Shown here piece by piece: positions 61,029-64,000 of a stretch of DNA of 64,000 nucleotides. The stretch spans positions 87,290,748 to 87,354,747 of the forward strand of contig NW_025335268.1 in the NCBI RefSeq assembly GCF_004798865.1. Direction: 5' to 3'. Position 1 is the first letter of the stretch. Every line of letters starts with the position of its first letter. The notes beneath the pieces were generated by a model. The model was given only the letters and a program-made list of their open reading frames with translations, was not told the origin of the DNA and searched no databases. This stretch comes from Varanus komodoensis (taxonomy: Eukaryota > Chordata > Lepidosauria > Squamata > Varanidae). A program made the position numbers and the translations under genes.

Positions 61029-61079
<51 letters not shown>

Positions 61080-61131
61080 AACATTTTTATGCTGCCCCAT
61101 TCGCCGAAGCCTCGGGGCGGCTTACAACAAT
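61029..61131 (-). mobile_element. L2-like LINE 3' tail with (ATT)n
   Basis: About 16 copies of ATT (61,029-61,077) are followed by 'aaaacatttttatgctgccc' and 'cattcgccgaagcctcgggg', then 'cggcttacaa'. It is the reverse complement of the same LINE 3' end seen at 48,079 and 50,314. The remnant of the element proper is only about 50 bases. Confidence 0.85.
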
Positions 61132-61178
61132 TATTATAGTTTTTAATACTTTATGTATTATAGTTTTTAATACTTTGT
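61132..61178. repeat. 24-bp tandem duplication
   Basis: 'tattatagtttttaatactt' begins at 61,132 and again at 61,156. It lies directly at the inner edge of the L2-like tail. Confidence 0.85.
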
Positions 61179-64000
61179 TTGTGGAAACTACTGATGCAAT
61201 TTGTTTGGGGTTGTTGTGAGTTATGCCTTTCATTGGATTGGTAAAATTCTGAGTAGCAATTCAAAAGTTAAGGTTTTTTTTTTCAGCTAGATTAAATCCT
61301 ACGGCAGGCTTTATGACAAACTTGCATTATGTATACTTAGTGTAATTCAGAAGCTAGAATGCTGCTATTATTCCAGCATTTTGAAATGACTGCAGAGATC
61401 ATCTGTTGTATTCTGTGTACAATGTTTATTCTCTTAGTTATGGAACATGCCTCACACAGACAGGCTCCTCGGTACTGCACAATCTGCTATTGTTTGATGG
61501 GGAGGGTGGATGGGGGACTTTAACTCCTCCCCACCATGGTGCCAATCTGAATTATCGCCCACACCTGTAATATCCATAGCTTAAAAAGGCATCTGGTTGT
61601 AATGTAAGTGTAGGTGTAAGGAAAAGGGTTAAGGCATTATCTTTCATTTTGTTAAGTTCCATATATTTATTAACTGAAAAAAAGGAGGTGTCCCCCTACA
61701 GCTATATATTTATAGTAGCATGTGGTTTGATCTTTGGGAAGTGCAGGAATGGACTACTTGGGTGTGGGAAACAGAAGGATCAGGGCCTCATACTATCTTT
61801 CTTGACAGCAGAAATGCAGCATTAAAGGCTCTGATCCCTGATTTTTCTTCTCAGATGGTAGGTAAAAGAAGCCTGGAGATGGCTGACTTTCTGAATACAA
61901 AAAGACAATACGAAATCACACTCCTGTTCTTTTCTGGGTGGTAGAAGAACATGCAAGAACCATGTCTCATACTAGGAATATATATACATTAATTGCATTG
62001 AATATGCATTTGTACTCCTGCAGTACTCAATAAGATGGTTGTGAGAATCAGGTCCTGTTCAGTTATTGAGCTTGTATGTAAGCCCTACATGCAAGAACGC
62101 ATAGTGAGAATGAGTGCACAAGCTTCCCTCCCCTCTCTTACTGTTCTTGTTGCCATACATGAAAGCTAATTGTCTGCAAGTAAGAGCTTCTTCTCTTTGT
62201 GGATACCCTCCATGTGATCTTAGAATCCTGATGCTACGCATAAGTCAATCGTTCCCAATGCAGTTTTCCTTTCAGCATTCTCAACAGGGAGGAAGAGGTG
62301 GCAACTGAAATAAAAGTTAGTTGATGTTGAAGTTGGGGGAAATCATTCAGCCTGAAAGACATATTATTGATGAAGAAAGAGAAGTAGACAAATAGGCTAT
62401 GCCGAAATCCTCTTCTGGCTTACTCAGAAGCAATCCTTTCTGAACATACAGGGACATAAGCTTTCATTTGTATCTGTCTACCAAGTAAATTACTTGCTTG
62501 TGTTTTGGCTTTAGTTTATTTGTTTTCAGAACACTCTAACAATTTCTAAAAACCAGGGAAATTGAATTACAAAACACCTGTGCAGATGTAAGGCCAAGGT
62601 TAAGTTTCTCTCATGTTGCTCAAGCTCCACAAAGTCAGGATATTGGTAGCTAAGGGTGGTGGCTTGATGGATGTGCCCCATGATCAGCAAAGATGCTGTG
62701 CAAGGTCATAAATTATGCTTGCTTACAGATGGCAAACAGGCATTGATAAACACGGGATGAGTTCACTAGCACAGGTATCTGCAGGCACCTGAAAACATTT
62801 TTACAGTTTCTTTGGATTTAGTTTTTCAATATACTTACATGGATTTGTGTAACATGCATACAACTTTTAGCAATTATACATAGGCTTCCACAGAAACAGA
62901 CCAAATATCCAAATAAGCAGCCATTTGAAGGTGATGTCTACATGCTACCTCTTCATATATCAAAAGCATTGTAAAGTCCTCTGTCATTTAATTATAAGCG
63001 GCAAATGTTTATCTTTCTAGTTTTGTAATACCAATCTTTTAGCTGTCAAAAGGACACAGAGAATTCATTTCCCCTTCCATTTGTAAACTTCCACGAAGGA
63101 GGTAAATCATTTTAAAGAGTGTATACATCAGTGAATATTAATGACCATTTTAGAGGGATCTATGTAATAATCTCTTCCTAAAAAGAAGGAACTACTGGTC
63201 TTTGTCAAAACTTATTTTAAAAGAAGCATTAGCTGTAGTGCACTGCCAGCAATTAGCAAGATTCTTCAGTGCATTATTAAAAAGATTTTGCAGTGTCCAA
63301 TGGACAAAAAACAAACTTGTACTGACTAAGACACCGCCTAAGCACCATAGATGTTCCACTGGTTAGGCATTTTGTAGTGGTGTCCAGAGCAGTTTCTTAA
63401 ATTCCCAGCTCTGCCCTCAGGTCCAAAAAGGGTGAGGAACCCTGTTCTGTCCAGAGGGTAAGCTGAGAGATGATGATGTACAGCATTTCTGTACTGCTGA
63501 ATAGCCAAAGCTTTTTGGCTGATTTACAGAAGATTAAAACCTTAAATGCTCAAGATGAAACAATAGTACTTTGGAAGGCATAAATACTTTGGAATCTTTA
63601 ATGGTCCCAAGAATGTTGTTCTTCTCATATAGACTTGAACCTGAAATACTAAGGGAAACCATAGGTGTACGGAGGGGAAGTTTTAAGCAAGCACAATTAG
63701 GCACATTACAGAACTTTATGACTGATTACAGGATATTTCTGTTAAGCATTACCTTTTTTGAGTTGTGTGGAGTTTGAAGGAACATGTGACAGGGCTGGGT
63801 GCTTTCCTATTGCATTGAAAGGCAGGTGATTACCCTAAGGTTGTGGGGTAAGCTGAAAGAACTGTGCCTCTATGGGCTACTACTGCAATATAAAGGTTTC
63901 TCTTGGCCTATGGAGCCTGGCCCAGTTTGGCTGGTTGAAGGTCCACAGGCTGATGGGAGTCTGCAATTCTGTAACCATTTACCTAGGAACAAGATCCAGT

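Larger units (their letters stand above)
56995..64000 (+). other. Inferred intron 1 (continues past the window)
   Basis: Begins with the donor GTAAGC. No later exon with acceptor, open frame and donor that I would defend occurs before the window ends, so the intron is at least 7 kb. Apart from the MITE, the L2-like tail and small repeats listed, I see no features. First introns behind CpG-island promoters often hold enhancers, but nothing here shows one directly. Confidence 0.5.

Overview
The window reads as squamate reptile (lizard or snake) nuclear DNA. It is AT-rich, almost free of coding sequence and full of decayed interspersed repeats. The repeat mix supports this: CR1 and L2-like LINEs, BovB/RTE LINE pieces, a Sauria-type SINE whose 3' end resembles BovB, a 5S rRNA-derived SINE, tRNA-derived SINEs with a MIR/CORE-like centre, and hAT and TA-target MITEs. 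The species cannot be settled from sequence alone. A run of 100 N (1231-1330) is an assembly gap.

Layout. 1-55,950 is a gene-poor region with no exon I can defend. Its landmarks are two back-to-back tRNA-SINEs (2.3-2.8 kb); a CR1 3' part (3.2-3.77 kb); an L2-like LINE broken by a stack of insertions, including a hAT MITE with an exact 8-bp target duplication (9.7-11.4 kb); a long minus-strand APE-type LINE carrying a BovB 3' end and a Sauria-type SINE inside it (21.0 to about 25.9 kb); a 5S-derived SINE (43.2 kb); an L2-like LINE 3' end with readable C-terminal coding sequence (48.1-48.5 kb); a BovB insertion with a perfect 130-bp inverted duplication (50.1-50.8 kb); and a CR1 with a BovB reverse-transcriptase piece inside (53.4-54.4 kb).

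55,950-57,110 is a dense CpG island with one convincing host gene start on the plus strand. An ATG at 56,711 opens 94 codons and ends at a strong splice donor at 56,995 (phase 2). The product is Arg/Ser-rich and low in complexity, and I do not recognise it. An upstream ORF ends on the same bases as the start (ATGA overlap). From 56,995 to the window end I infer intron 1. It holds a 605-bp MITE with GC-rich internal repeats (59,654-60,258) and an L2-like tail.

Nothing here forms an operon or pathway. The functional unit is the CpG-island promoter and first exon; the rest is mostly a record of transposition, with LINEs and the SINEs that probably used their machinery. I recognised no retrovirus, LTR element, Polinton, CRISPR array or tRNA gene.
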